From: CAWCUU01 sp963798855
GTDB lineage: Bacteria > Gemmatimonadota > Gemmatimonadetes > Longimicrobiales > RSA9
Assembly (NCBI GenBank): GCA_963798855.1
Contig: CAWCUU010000002.1
Coordinates: forward strand, 1,798,001-1,862,000
Direction of reading: 5' to 3'
Length of the DNA stretch: 64,000 nt
The position numbers and the translations under genes were made by a program. Below the pieces are notes generated by a model, which had not been told where the DNA came from, ran no database searches, and saw only the letters and a list, made by a program, of their open reading frames with translations. This document shows, one piece after another, positions 42,697 through 52,099 of the stretch. The stretch's first letter is position 1, and the number at the start of each line of letters is the position of its first letter.

Positions 42697-43830
42697 CTAC
42701 GCGGGCAGCAGCGCCTGCAGCGTCGACCGGAGGCGGGAGAGTCCGGAACGGACCATGGCGCTGTCGGCTCCGTATCCGAGGCGAAGGAAGCCCTCCATCG
42801 CGAAGTGCTCACCGGGCACGACGAGCACGTCCTGTTCGCGGCGCAGTCGATCGGCCAGCGTCGCGGACGGGATGTCGGCTGCGTAGCGCACCCATGCGAT
42901 AGCGCCGGCATCGGGGCGGCGGTAGCGGATCAGGCCCGCGTCTGCCAGCGCGTCGACGAGGGGGAGGTTCGAGCGGAGGTGCTCGCGGCAGCGTCGTAGC
43001 AGGCGGTCGCGCGTCGAGGGCCGGAGGGCGAATGCCGCGAGGTGTTCGGTGAGAGGTCCATGACCGATCGTGGTGTAGTCGGTCCGGGCCCAAAGACGCG
43101 ACGCCACTTCCGCGTCGGCCACAGCCCACCCGAAGCGGAGACCGGGCAGACCGTAGGCCTTCGACAGCGAGCCGGTGGCGATGACCCGCTCGAGCTGTCC
43201 GAAGAACGAGGGCGTGCGCGATCCGTGCAGCTCTGCCCCCGCGTAGACCTCGTCCGCCAGGATCCAGGTGCCGTTGCGATCGCAGGCCTCAATGATCGCG
43301 CCTCGCGCTTCGTCGCAGAGGATCGAGCCCGTGGGGTTGACCGGGTTCGTGACGACGAGCGCTCGCGTGCTCCGGCCGATCGCGGTCCGGATCTCGTCCG
43401 GGTCCGGCTGCCACTCCAGCTCCTCCCGTAGCCACACCTCGCGGACGCGGCCGCCGAACATGCGCACGAGCCCCGGCGACTGCATGTAGGCGGGTAGCAG
43501 GATGGCGACCTCGGCTCCCGGCTCCACCAGCTCCCAGAGGGCGACGAAATTCGCCTCGGCGCTGCCGTTCGTGACGGCGATCCCGGACGGGTCGACCGCT
43601 CCGCCGTACAACGCCGCGATCGCCTCGCGCAACGCGGCTGCGCCGTTCGCCCACCCGTATCCGAGGCGGACGTTCGCGAGCGCGGCGAGGCCGTCAGCGG
43701 CGTCGCCCAGCTCCAACAGCTCGGCGATCGTGAGCGGGTGCACGCCGCTTTCCGCCAGATTGAACGCGACGTCGTTCTCCCAGGCGGATTGCCAGCGCTC
43801 GAGCTCGAACGGGATGAAGGTTGCGTCCAT
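42697..43830 (-). CDS. Class I/II PLP-dependent aminotransferase
   Basis: A 377-residue PLP enzyme. The cofactor-binding residues are NGSAEANF, VVTNPVNPTGSIL with the Asn of the NPxNPTG motif, ADEVYAGAEL, and SLSKAYGLPGLRFGW with the PLP-binding Lys. Fold type I aminotransferases of this group act on aspartate, aromatic or branched substrates, but the specificity is not clear. ATG 43830 is the first start matching the family; there is a 90-bp gap to the L,D-transpeptidase. It is divergent from apgM. Confidence 0.9.
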   Translation of the reverse strand: MDATFIPFELERWQSAWENDVAFNLAESGVHPLTIAELLELGDAADGLAALANVRLGYGWANGAAALREAIAALYGGAVDPSGIAVTNGSAEANFVALWELVEPGAEVAILLPAYMQSPGLVRMFGGRVREVWLREELEWQPDPDEIRTAIGRSTRALVVTNPVNPTGSILCDEARGAIIEACDRNGTWILADEVYAGAELHGSRTPSFFGQLERVIATGSLSKAYGLPGLRFGWAVADAEVASRLWARTDYTTIGHGPLTEHLAAFALRPSTRDRLLRRCREHLRSNLPLVDALADAGLIRYRRPDAGAIAWVRYAADIPSATLADRLRREQDVLVVPGEHFAMEGFLRLGYGADSAMVRSGLSRLRSTLQALLPA

Positions 43831-43964
43831 GGCGCCACTATATCGGCCGCCGTCGCCGCTAGCCAGGCCTCGCCGTGCTTGCGTCGGGGGCCGGGCGCGC
43901 CGACAATTCACGCGCTGGGCGGCAGGCTGCGCGTCCGGCGGAAGCGAACGGAGGTGAAGTCGAC

Positions 43965-45173
43965 GTGGACATCCACATCCCAGACGACCTCGTGGAGCCG
44001 GGAAACACCCGGATCGTCCTGTGCGTGGCCGACGGCCTGGGCGGGCTGCCGGACCCCGACACCGGACTCACGGAGCTGGAGACCGCGAGCACGCCCAACC
44101 TCGACCGGCTGGCCCGTACCGCCGCTCTCGGATCGAGCGTGCCGGTCGGGGACGGGATCACACCCGGAAGCGGGCCGGGGCACCTGGCGTTGTTCGGCTA
44201 CGACCCGCTCGTCTGGAACATCGGCCGGGGCGTCCTGAGCGCACTCGGTGTCGATTTCGCGCTCCTCCACGGGGACATCGCGGCGCGGCTGAACTTCGCG
44301 TCCTTCGATGCGGAGCGTCGCGTCACCGATCGCCGTGCGGGGCGCCCGTCCGACGAGGAAAACCGTCGCCTCGTGCAGAAGCTGAGGGAGCGGGTGCGGC
44401 CGCCCGACGGCGCCGAGCTGTTCTTCGAGCCGGAGAAGGAGCACCGACTCGTCATGGTGCTGCGGGGTGGCGGGCTGTCTGCCGAGCTGTCGGACACGGA
44501 CCCGCAGGCGACCGGCGTGGCGGCCAGGCCGGTCGAGGCGCTGAGCGACGAGGCGAAGCCGAGCGCGCCCATCGCGCAGGCCGTCCTCGATGCGGCGAAC
44601 GAGGCGCTGGCGGACGAGCCGGTCGCGAACGGTGTGCTGGCGCGCGGCTTCGCCGCCTATCACGCCTATCCGACTTTCCAGGAGCGGTACCGGCTGCGCG
44701 CTTGCGCCATCGCGCGCTACCCAATGTATCGCGGTGTCGCGCGCCTGGTCGGGATGGACGTGCAGCAGCCGGCGAAGGACGACCGCGGCAGTGTGGAGCG
44801 GCTGGGGGAGGTCTGGGAAGGGTATGACTTCCATTTCATCCACTTCAAGTACACGGACTCGCGCGGCGAGGACCGGGACTTCGCCGCGAAGGTGAAGGCG
44901 ATCGAGGCGGTGGATGAGCTCGTCGCCGGTATCCTCGCGCTGCGCCCGGACGTGCTCGTCTTCACCGGCGACCACTCGACACCCTCCCGGCTGGGCGCGC
45001 ACTCGTGGCACCCGGTGCCGGTGCTGCTCGCGTCGCAGTGGACGCGTCGCGTCGGCGCCGAGTCGTTCGGCGAGCGGAGCTGTCTCACGGGCGAGCTCGG
45101 GCGCGTGCCCGCGAAGAACCTGATGACGCTGGCGCTCGCCCATGCGGGCCGACTCGCCAAGTTCGGCGCCTGA
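43965..45173 (+). CDS. apgM: 2,3-bisphosphoglycerate-independent phosphoglycerate mutase, archaeal type
   Basis: A 402-residue enzyme of the alkaline-phosphatase superfamily interconverting 3- and 2-phosphoglycerate in glycolysis. Metal and nucleophile motifs are CVADGLGGLPDP and GDGITPGSGPGHLALFGYDP, the latter with the catalytic Ser; FHFIHFKYTDSRGED and FTGDHSTPSRLGAHSWH give the second metal-site cluster. This ApgM type differs from GpmA and GpmI. GTG 43965 is preceded by GGAGGTGA. Confidence 0.93.
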   Translation: MDIHIPDDLVEPGNTRIVLCVADGLGGLPDPDTGLTELETASTPNLDRLARTAALGSSVPVGDGITPGSGPGHLALFGYDPLVWNIGRGVLSALGVDFALLHGDIAARLNFASFDAERRVTDRRAGRPSDEENRRLVQKLRERVRPPDGAELFFEPEKEHRLVMVLRGGGLSAELSDTDPQATGVAARPVEALSDEAKPSAPIAQAVLDAANEALADEPVANGVLARGFAAYHAYPTFQERYRLRACAIARYPMYRGVARLVGMDVQQPAKDDRGSVERLGEVWEGYDFHFIHFKYTDSRGEDRDFAAKVKAIEAVDELVAGILALRPDVLVFTGDHSTPSRLGAHSWHPVPVLLASQWTRRVGAESFGERSCLTGELGRVPAKNLMTLALAHAGRLAKFGA

Positions 45174-45180
45174 GGCGACA

Positions 45181-46017
45181 ATGGTCGAGGACGTGCTGAG
45201 AGAGGCACTCGCTCTGGGGGAGGACGGCCGCTGGGAGGAGATGGCGCAGCGCCTCGCCGACGCGCTCCAGGACGCGCCGGAAGACGCCTACCTGCTCTGC
45301 TGGCTCGGCGTCGCCGAGCAGGAGCTGGGGAACGACGGCGCCGCCTACGAGTACTTCAAGCGCTGTCTGGCGACGGAGCCGCTCGACCCGCACCTGCTCT
45401 CCCTTGCCGGCGCCGGCCTGGCCGCGTTCAATGACCCCGACGCGGGCACCGCGCTGCGAGCCGCCGTCCTGACCGCCCCCGACATTCCAATGACGCGGCT
45501 CCACTACGGCGCTTATCTATCTCGCGAAGGACTGCACGACGAGGCGCTCGAGCAGCTGGAAGCCGCGCGGTCGCTCGCTCCCGATGACCCGTCGGTCGTC
45601 AGCGAGCTTGCGGCGGCGCGCGCGCTGAAGGGGGATCTCTCCGCGGCGGTCGAGGGTTTCGAGGACGCGCTCGGCCTCGCGCCGGACGACTCCTGGACGC
45701 GCATGCTGCTCGGGCTGGTGCTCGTGCGGCTGGAGCGGATCGAGGAAGCGGCGGAGGAGCTGTGGCGCGCGGCGGAGGCACGGGACGACGATCCCGAGGC
45801 GCAGGTCGCCGCGGCGCTGGCCGCGGCGGCGGTAGGCTGGGAGGACGCGGCGCACAACGCGCTCGCGCGCAGCGAGTACGGCGCTCAGGGCGCGGATGCT
45901 GCGCTCATCCAGCTGGCGGAGGAGCGGATCGCCGACGGCGCCGTGCCTTCGCGCCGCATGCTCGAAGAGGCCGTGGCGCCGTCCATGCTGCGAGAGCGGC
46001 TGATGCACCCTTTGTGA
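45181..46017 (+). CDS. TPR-repeat protein
   Basis: A 278-residue protein dominated by tetratricopeptide-like helices: AYLLCWLGVAEQELGNDGAAYEYFKR and LHYGAYLSREGLHDEALEQLEAARSLAPDDPS are clear units. It is cytosolic by appearance (no signal peptide). It lies 7 bp after apgM and 13 bp before the M16 pair. The role is unknown and may be scaffolding. The ATG at 45181 follows a weak GAGG site; upstream in-frame starts look non-conserved. Confidence 0.8.
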   Translation: MVEDVLREALALGEDGRWEEMAQRLADALQDAPEDAYLLCWLGVAEQELGNDGAAYEYFKRCLATEPLDPHLLSLAGAGLAAFNDPDAGTALRAAVLTAPDIPMTRLHYGAYLSREGLHDEALEQLEAARSLAPDDPSVVSELAAARALKGDLSAAVEGFEDALGLAPDDSWTRMLLGLVLVRLERIEEAAEELWRAAEARDDDPEAQVAAALAAAAVGWEDAAHNALARSEYGAQGADAALIQLAEERIADGAVPSRRMLEEAVAPSMLRERLMHPL

Positions 46018-46030
46018 GGCAGAGCACTGG

Positions 46031-47311
46031 ATGATCCGTATCCCGATCGAGCGGTTCCAGCTGGAAAACGGTCTTCGTGTCGTCTTCTCTTCCGACCGTG
46101 CGGCGCCGGTCGTGGCGCTGAATATCTGGTACAATGTCGGCTCACGGAACGAGCGCGAGGGGAGGACCGGCTTCGCCCACCTGTTCGAGCACATGATGTT
46201 CCAGGGGTCGAAGAACGTGCCGGAAAGCGCTCACTTCGCGGAGATCGAGAAGGCGGGGGGAACACTGAACGGCTCGACCTGGCTCGATCGGACCAACTAC
46301 TACGAGACGCTGCCCGCCAACTACCTCGAGCTAGGGCTCTGGCTGGAGTCGGACCGGATGGGTCTGCTGCTGCCGGCAATGACGCAGCAGAAGCTCGACA
46401 ACCAGCGGGACGTCGTGAAGAACGAGAGGCGCTGGCGGGTAGACAACCAGCCTTACGGGGACTGGGATGAGCGGATCCAGTCCATGGTATATCCGCCCGA
46501 TCACCCGTACCACCACTCGGTGATCGGCTCGATGGAGGACCTCGACGCGGCCCGCCTCGAGGACGTCGAGAACTTCTTCCGCACCTACTACGCGCCGAAC
46601 AACGCCGTGCTCACGCTCGCCGGGCACATCGACAGCGACCGTGCTCGCAAGCTTGTGGAGCGCTACTTCGGTCCGATCCCTGCCGGCCCCGCGGTACCGC
46701 CGATCCCGGGCCGCACCACGATCGAGCCGACCCTGGGCAGCGACAGCCGGGTCGTGATCCGGCAGGACATCTCGCTGCCCCGCATCTACCTCGGCTATCG
46801 CACGCCTGCGTACGGCGAGGATGGCTACTACAGCGCTGCGGTGGCCGCGCACATGCTCGCATGGGGCAAGGCCTCGCGTCTCTACCGCCGGCTGATCCGG
46901 GAGAGGCGGCTGGCGCAGGATGTCGTCGCCTACGCCTTTCCGGTCGTGATCGGTGCGGGGATGCTCGTGGTCTGGGCCACCGCGCGTCCCGATGTGGATG
47001 CCGAGCGGCTCGAGCGGGAGCTGCGCAATGAGGTGGCATTGCTCCGCGAGTCGAGCGAGGACGACGTCGCTCGCGCCGTACACCTGATCGAGTCACGCCA
47101 CCTGATCGACCTGCAGCGGGTGGACGAGCGGGCCGACCTGCTGTCAATGTACACGACTCTTTTCGACGCGCCCGAACGCATCCACACGGAGATCGATCGG
47201 GTGCGCGCGGTCACCGCTGCGGACGTGCGAGCGTTCGCCGTGCGCTACCTGACGGAGGGCAATCGTGCGACACTCGTCTATCTGCCCCAGGACAAGGAGG
47301 GCGCCGAATGA
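46031..47311 (+). CDS. M16 zinc metallopeptidase, catalytic subunit
   Basis: A 426-residue pitrilysin-family peptidase half. The inverted zinc motif is HLFEHMMFQGS (HxxEH) near residue 55, with the distal Glu in VVKNERRWR, about 70 residues on. N-terminal and C-terminal M16 domains of about 210 residues are both present. It has no obvious signal peptide. It is the active partner of the gene that follows, overlapping it by 4 bp. Such pairs degrade peptides or process precursors. Confidence 0.92.
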   Translation: MIRIPIERFQLENGLRVVFSSDRAAPVVALNIWYNVGSRNEREGRTGFAHLFEHMMFQGSKNVPESAHFAEIEKAGGTLNGSTWLDRTNYYETLPANYLELGLWLESDRMGLLLPAMTQQKLDNQRDVVKNERRWRVDNQPYGDWDERIQSMVYPPDHPYHHSVIGSMEDLDAARLEDVENFFRTYYAPNNAVLTLAGHIDSDRARKLVERYFGPIPAGPAVPPIPGRTTIEPTLGSDSRVVIRQDISLPRIYLGYRTPAYGEDGYYSAAVAAHMLAWGKASRLYRRLIRERRLAQDVVAYAFPVVIGAGMLVVWATARPDVDAERLERELRNEVALLRESSEDDVARAVHLIESRHLIDLQRVDERADLLSMYTTLFDAPERIHTEIDRVRAVTAADVRAFAVRYLTEGNRATLVYLPQDKEGAE

Positions 47312-48669
47312 GCGAGCCGGATCGGACGCACCCTCCGGCGCCGGGACCCGTTCTTCCGTTCGATTTCCCCGCTGTCACGCGCAGTGAGCTTCCTTCCGGG
47401 CTGCGGGTGCTCGCCGCCCGGCACGGTGACCTGCCGCTGGTCACCGCCGAGGTGGTGGTGGACGCCGGGGCGGAGCGAGACGGTCGCGACAATCCAGGGC
47501 TGGCGTATCTGACCGCGCACGCGCTGGAGAGCGGGACGGGTGAGCTGAGCGCGGACGATCTCGCGTGGGAGCTGGAGCGGCTCGGCATCGAGCTGGACAC
47601 CGATGTCGGCTGGGACTCGGTCGCCCTCCGTCTGACCGTGACGCGCGAGCGCCTGGAGTCGGCAATGCAGATTCTGTCGGCGCTCGTGCGGTCCCCATCC
47701 TTCCCCGCCGAGGAGATCCAGCGACTCCGCGAGGAGCAGCTCGCCGACCTGTTGCAGCGACGGAAGGAGCCCCGCGCCCTCGCCTCGGACATGGCCGCCC
47801 GCTTCATCTTCGCGCGCGACACGCCGTACGCGCGGCCGCTGCTCGGCACGGCTGCGGCCGTCGAGAAATTCGAGCGAGACGCGGTCGTCGCGTTCCACCG
47901 CCGCCACTACGCCCCGGACGCGGCGACGCTGATTCTGGTCGGCGACATCGAGCCTGCCGAGGCCGAGCACATGGGACGACGTCACTTCGGAGACTGGGCC
48001 GGCCGCGCGCACCCCGCCCCCCAGTTCGCCGTGGAAGGCGGTGTCGAGAAGACGACCATCTTTATCGTGGACCGCCCCGGAGCAGTGCAGTCGGAGATCC
48101 GCATCGGCCACGTCGGGATCGCGCGCGGCGACCCCGACTACTTCCCGGTCCTCATCGCGAATACGATCCTCGGTGGAGCCTTCACCAGCCGGCTCAACAT
48201 GAGCCTGCGGGAGCGACACGGCTTCACCTACGGAGCCCGCAGCGCCTTCGATCTGCGACGACGTCCCGGTCCTTTCTTCGTGCAGGTCGCTGTCGCGACC
48301 GACGTCACGGCACCCGCCGTACGAGAGGCGGTCCGCGAGATCCGACAGCTCGCCGGGGACGGAGCAACGACCGAGGAGGTGGCCAATGCCCGCGCCTACG
48401 TCGCCGGCGTCATGCCCCTCCAGCTGCAGACCACCGATCAGCTCGCCGCCCGCCTCGCCGACGTGGTCATCTACTCCCTGCCGGACGACTACTTCGACCA
48501 CTACCGCGAGCGCATCGCCGCCGTCGACGTCGACGACGTGCGTCGCGTATCCGCCGAACGACTGCAGTCGGAGGGCCTTGCGATCGTCGCGGTCGGCGAC
48601 GCCAGAAGCATCGAGCAGCCGCTGCGCGACCTCGAGATCGGCGACATCGAGATCCACCGTGTCGGCTGA
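47308..48669 (+). CDS. M16-like non-catalytic subunit
   Basis: A 453-residue homologue of the gene before it. The zinc motif region reads GLAYLTAHALESGTG, so the first His is Tyr and the Glu is Ala: it cannot bind zinc in the usual way. The C-terminal half keeps LNMSLRERHGFTYGARSAF, with the R/Y pair that typifies substrate-binding subunits of M16B heterodimers. It is therefore expected to form a clam-shell heterodimer with the active subunit. It overlaps the Nudix gene by 11 bp. Confidence 0.9.
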   Translation: MSEPDRTHPPAPGPVLPFDFPAVTRSELPSGLRVLAARHGDLPLVTAEVVVDAGAERDGRDNPGLAYLTAHALESGTGELSADDLAWELERLGIELDTDVGWDSVALRLTVTRERLESAMQILSALVRSPSFPAEEIQRLREEQLADLLQRRKEPRALASDMAARFIFARDTPYARPLLGTAAAVEKFERDAVVAFHRRHYAPDAATLILVGDIEPAEAEHMGRRHFGDWAGRAHPAPQFAVEGGVEKTTIFIVDRPGAVQSEIRIGHVGIARGDPDYFPVLIANTILGGAFTSRLNMSLRERHGFTYGARSAFDLRRRPGPFFVQVAVATDVTAPAVREAVREIRQLAGDGATTEEVANARAYVAGVMPLQLQTTDQLAARLADVVIYSLPDDYFDHYRERIAAVDVDDVRRVSAERLQSEGLAIVAVGDARSIEQPLRDLEIGDIEIHRVG

Positions 48670-49300
48670 CCACCCCGAGGAGCAGCCGACCGACGACACC
48701 GACTCCGCAGGCCGCTTCGCTCGCATCGACAAACCGGGTCTCCTCTCCAGCCGACTCGTCCATGACGGGCGGATCGTCCACCTCTCCGTCGACACCGTCC
48801 GCTTTCCAGATGGCACGACCGGACAGCTCGAGATGGTCCGCCATTCCGGCGCCGCGGCCGTGCTCCCCGTCCTGGATGACCCCGCGGTCGACGATCCTCG
48901 CATCCTCCTCATCCGCCAGTATCGCTACGCCGCGGGCGGCGATCTGCTCGAGGTGCCCGCCGGACGCCCCGAGCATCCCGGCGAGGACTGGCAGACGTGT
49001 GCGCGACGCGAGCTGGAGGAGGAGACCGGGCTAATCCCTGGCCGGCTCATCCCGCTCACCACGATCTTCACCACCCCGGGCTTCACCGACGAGCGCATCC
49101 ACCTCTTCCTGGCCCTCGACTGCCGCACCGGCCGTAGCGCCAGGGATCCCGACGAGTTCATCGAGCCCGCCACCCTTCCTTTGTCTCAGGCCGTCGCGGG
49201 TATCCGGGAAGGCTCGATTCGCGACGCGAAGTCGATCTGCACCATCCTCTACGCCGCCGACTTCGTGCTTCGACGGCGGCAGCCGCCGGTCGCAGGGTGA
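48659..49300 (+). CDS. Nudix hydrolase, ADP-ribose pyrophosphatase-like
   Basis: A 213-residue Nudix hydrolase. The region LLIRQYRYAAGGDLLEVPAG and the Nudix box with CARRELEEETGL (the REx2EExG core) match the ADP-sugar diphosphatase group. The box has six rather than five residues between the first Gly and Glu (GRPEHPGE), a one-residue insertion. It hydrolyses NDP-sugars or related compounds in the cytosol. GTG 48659 is used; it overlaps the M16 gene end by 11 bp. Confidence 0.85.
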   Translation: MSADHPEEQPTDDTDSAGRFARIDKPGLLSSRLVHDGRIVHLSVDTVRFPDGTTGQLEMVRHSGAAAVLPVLDDPAVDDPRILLIRQYRYAAGGDLLEVPAGRPEHPGEDWQTCARRELEEETGLIPGRLIPLTTIFTTPGFTDERIHLFLALDCRTGRSARDPDEFIEPATLPLSQAVAGIREGSIRDAKSICTILYAADFVLRRRQPPVAG

Positions 49301-49370
49301 GACGTTCTCAAAAAAGGGACGACCCATGTCCTTGTAATTGGACACCCCCGCCCGGGGGCCAGGCATCTGC

Positions 49371-49391
49371 AACATTCCCCAATTCATTGTC
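49371..49391 (+). promoter_or_regulatory. ECF-type promoter candidate before the sigma gene
   Basis: AAC at 49371-49373 and GTC at 49389-49391, 15 bp apart, resemble the AAC...GTC pattern of autoregulated ECF promoters. It lies 148 bp before the sigma ATG. Just upstream are the weak inverted repeat TGTCC-N8-GGACA and a C5/G5 hairpin (49345-49358). Tentative. Confidence 0.35.
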
Positions 49392-49538
49392 GTAGAGTAG
49401 CTTAGCGGAAGTGCCGCGAGGCGGCGGCGCGGGGCGTGGCGAGCGGTACGGTCCGTGCCTCTGAGGAGAGGCACGCAGAGGTGTCGGGTCGAGCGGCCAG
49501 GGGCCGCGGATCGGACCGGCACGGACCCGGAGGGGACG

Positions 49539-50174
49539 ATGATGAGGGCAGTCCGAGCGACCCCGGAGCAGACGATGGCGCGGACCGCGGGGGCGGCGGC
49601 GCCGGCGAGCGACAGCGAGCTGGTCGCGCAGTTCCTGGCGGGTGAGAAGAGGGCGTTCACGGAGCTGGTGAACCGCTACCAGGACCGGCTGCTGAACTTC
49701 GTCTATCGGATGATCGGCGACCGGGACCGCGCAGAAGACCTGGTGCAGGAGACGTTCGTACGCGTGTTCCGGCACCTGCATCGATTCGACCAGAGCAAGA
49801 AGTTCTCGACGTGGGCGTACACGATCGCGAGCAATCTTGCGAAGAACGAGCTGCGCAACCGCTCGCGGAATCCGCTGGTCCTGTTCCAGGCGATCAAGTC
49901 GAACTGGGAGGCGGACCACCGGCCGCTGGAGTGGGAGGACAACACGTACCGTCCGGATGACCTGTTCCGGAAGCGGCACTTGAAGGAGCTGGTCGAGAGC
50001 GTGGTTTCGGAGCTGCCGGAGCACCATAGGGTGGTGTTCCTGTTGCGGGAGATGGAGGGGAAGACATACGAGGAGATCTCGGAGATCACCGGCGTCAATC
50101 TCGGTACGGTGAAGAGCCGGCTGAACCGGGCGCGCAACAACTTTGCGCAACTGATCGCGCCGCTGCTCGACTGA
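49539..50174 (+). CDS. ECF RNA polymerase sigma factor (RpoE-like)
   Basis: A 211-residue group IV sigma factor. Region 2 has ELVNRYQDRLLNFVYRMIGD and AEDLVQETFVRVFRHLHRFD, with FSTWAYTIASNLAKNELR. Region 4 has LPEHHRVVFLLREMEGKTYEEISEITGVNLGTVKSRLNRAR. The 35-residue N-terminal extension is non-conserved. ATG 49539 (or the next ATG, 49542) is preceded by GGAGGGG. The anti-sigma gene follows after a strong hairpin. Confidence 0.93.
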   Translation: MMRAVRATPEQTMARTAGAAAPASDSELVAQFLAGEKRAFTELVNRYQDRLLNFVYRMIGDRDRAEDLVQETFVRVFRHLHRFDQSKKFSTWAYTIASNLAKNELRNRSRNPLVLFQAIKSNWEADHRPLEWEDNTYRPDDLFRKRHLKELVESVVSELPEHHRVVFLLREMEGKTYEEISEITGVNLGTVKSRLNRARNNFAQLIAPLLD

Positions 50175-50200
50175 GGCGGCCGGTCGGGGAAAGAGCGGGC

Positions 50201-50233
50201 GGGGCCGGACGGGGATGATTCCCGTCCGGCCCC
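50201..50233 (+). terminator. Strong hairpin between sigma and anti-sigma genes
   Basis: A 13-bp perfect stem GGGGCCGGACGGG/CCCGTCCGGCCCC with loop GATGATT lies 26 bp after the sigma stop. No T run follows, so it may be an attenuator or mRNA-stability element as well as a terminator. Confidence 0.55.
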
Positions 50234-50346
50234 TGCTTCATCCAGGCCGTTGAAACGGGAAGGGAACATGGTCACCGGCTCGATCGTAACACCCTGCGGC
50301 CCTCGAATCGCGGGGGCTCTCCGGAGGTGGACTCGAGACGGCGACC

Positions 50347-51060
50347 ATGCAGGCAGCAGGCGAAGATCGTGAAATGAGTGCGCATCCGAGCTGCGAGGCG
50401 TTTCTCGCCCGCTACACCGAGTACGCGGACGGGCGAATGGAGGCGCGGGAAGCGGCGCGGTGGAGGAACCACGTGGAGCGCTGCGCTCGCTGCGCCCGCT
50501 ACGACCGTGTGGTCCGTTGCGGTGGCGAGATGCTGCGGTCGCTGAGCACGGAGACCGTTTCGGAGGACTTCGAGTTCGGCCTGCGACACCGGCTGCAGCA
50601 CGTGCGGGAGGAGGAGCGCGAGAGGTCGTACGGGTCCGGGGCGAGCGCCGCTGCGGCACTGCTCGTCGCGGGCGTCCTGGCGGCGATCGCCTGGAGTCCG
50701 CTGCTGCGCGAGCTGGGGCCGCGTCTGCGGAACGGCTCCTCCGTGATGGCGACGGAGCCTGCCGACGGAGAACGAGAGGCCGATCCTGGCGAGGCCGTAC
50801 CGGGCAATGGGTTCGGCGACATGGCCGGCGATCTGGAGAGCGGAATCGACGTGCATCGCTCCGTCCGTCCCCTGCTCAGCCCGAGCTACCGGGGAGCGCC
50901 GGAGATCGTCTGGATCGAGACGCCCGGGCGGGCGCCGACTCCCCTGTTTCTCGGCATCGGTGAGAGCTACGTTGACCGACCCGGTCCGTTCTCGCCGCTG
51001 GTAATCGCGCCGCCGGCGTTCCACCTGACGTCGAGCGTACCGACCGCGAACACTCGCTAG
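50347..51060 (+). CDS. Membrane anti-sigma factor with zinc finger
   Basis: A 237-residue anti-sigma factor. The ZAS-type zinc motif is NHVERCARCARYDR (HxxxCxxC) near residue 40. A membrane helix (about residues 98-118, AAAALLVAGVLAAIAW) follows, and the C-terminal periplasmic part has a possible sensory domain without recognised motifs. It should bind the upstream sigma factor in the cytosol and release it on a signal. An alternative ATG at 50374 would remove nine residues. Confidence 0.85.
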   Translation: MQAAGEDREMSAHPSCEAFLARYTEYADGRMEAREAARWRNHVERCARCARYDRVVRCGGEMLRSLSTETVSEDFEFGLRHRLQHVREEERERSYGSGASAAAALLVAGVLAAIAWSPLLRELGPRLRNGSSVMATEPADGEREADPGEAVPGNGFGDMAGDLESGIDVHRSVRPLLSPSYRGAPEIVWIETPGRAPTPLFLGIGESYVDRPGPFSPLVIAPPAFHLTSSVPTANTR

Positions 51061-51088
51061 GGCTCCGCCCGAAGATACGTAGAGGTCG

Positions 51089-52099
51089 ATGCCGCTGGTC
51101 AGCCCCGAGGCGCTGGAGCGCGCGCTGGAGCGCGGCGAGAAGGGCGGCGCGTTCTATCTGTTCGGGGACGAGGAGTTCCTGAAGGAGGAGATGGTCGCCT
51201 CGATCATCGCCGCCCATCTCGACCCCGTCACCCGCGACTTCAACCTCGATCAGCTGCGCGGCACGGATGCCTCTCCCGAGACGCTCGGATCGCTGCTCCA
51301 GACACCGCCGTTGATGGCCGAATGGCGCGTCGTCGTCGTGCGCGAGGCGCAGGGGCTGGCCGCCTCCGCGACGCTCCGCGAGACCGTGGAGTCCGTGCTG
51401 GAGCGTCCGCCTCCCGGACTCGCGCTCGTGCTCGCCGCCACACCGCCGTCGCGGACGAAGGCGAAGTTCTATCAGCGGCTGACGAAGCTTGCGCGCGCGC
51501 TCGAGTTCTCGACGCTGCCGGAAGGGGATCTCCCCGGCTGGCTGATGCAACGTGCGGCGGTCGAGGACGTTGAGCTGGATCCAGCGGCCGCCCGCGCGCT
51601 CGCGTCCGCGATCGGCTCCGACCTCGGGATCCTCGTCTCCGAGCTCCACAAGCTCCGCGACTTCGTGGGAGCGCGCGGCCGGATCGAGGTCGCCGACATC
51701 GAGGCGGCCGTCGGTCCGGTTGCGCGGCAGAACCGATGGGAGTGGTTCGATCTGGTCGGTGAAGGGCGCCTCGACGCCGCGCGAAGAGCCCTGCCCGTGC
51801 TGCTCGAGAGCGGCGAGTCCGGTGTCGGCTTGATCATCGGCCTCGGCGCTCAGCTGCTCCGCCTCGCGCTGGCCGCCGGCGGAGGGGAGAGCGCGCTGTC
51901 GGCGGAGCTGCCGCCCCATCAGCGCTGGCTCTCGCGCCGGTTGCTGCAGCAGGCGCGGCGCTGGACCCCCGAGCTGCTGGACGCGGCGCTCGACGACCTG
52001 CTGCGCGCCGACCGTCTGCTGAAATCGGCCTCGCTGGACGAGCGGCAGGTGATGGAGGAGCTGCTCCTCCGCTTGCAGGCGGGCCGGGCAGCGGCGTGA
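51089..52099 (+). CDS. holA: DNA polymerase III delta subunit
   Basis: A 336-residue clamp-loader subunit. The order of motifs (YLFGDEEFLKEEM, FNLDQLRGTDAS, LLQTPPLMAEWRVVVVREAQ, WLMQRAAVEDVELDPAAA, LGILVSELHKL and the C-terminal collar helix domain) is that of HolA. It opens the beta clamp for loading at primed sites. No Walker motifs are expected in delta. It follows the anti-sigma gene by 28 bp but is functionally independent. Its stop overlaps the SPOR gene start. Confidence 0.9.
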   Translation: MPLVSPEALERALERGEKGGAFYLFGDEEFLKEEMVASIIAAHLDPVTRDFNLDQLRGTDASPETLGSLLQTPPLMAEWRVVVVREAQGLAASATLRETVESVLERPPPGLALVLAATPPSRTKAKFYQRLTKLARALEFSTLPEGDLPGWLMQRAAVEDVELDPAAARALASAIGSDLGILVSELHKLRDFVGARGRIEVADIEAAVGPVARQNRWEWFDLVGEGRLDAARRALPVLLESGESGVGLIIGLGAQLLRLALAAGGGESALSAELPPHQRWLSRRLLQQARRWTPELLDAALDDLLRADRLLKSASLDERQVMEELLLRLQAGRAAA

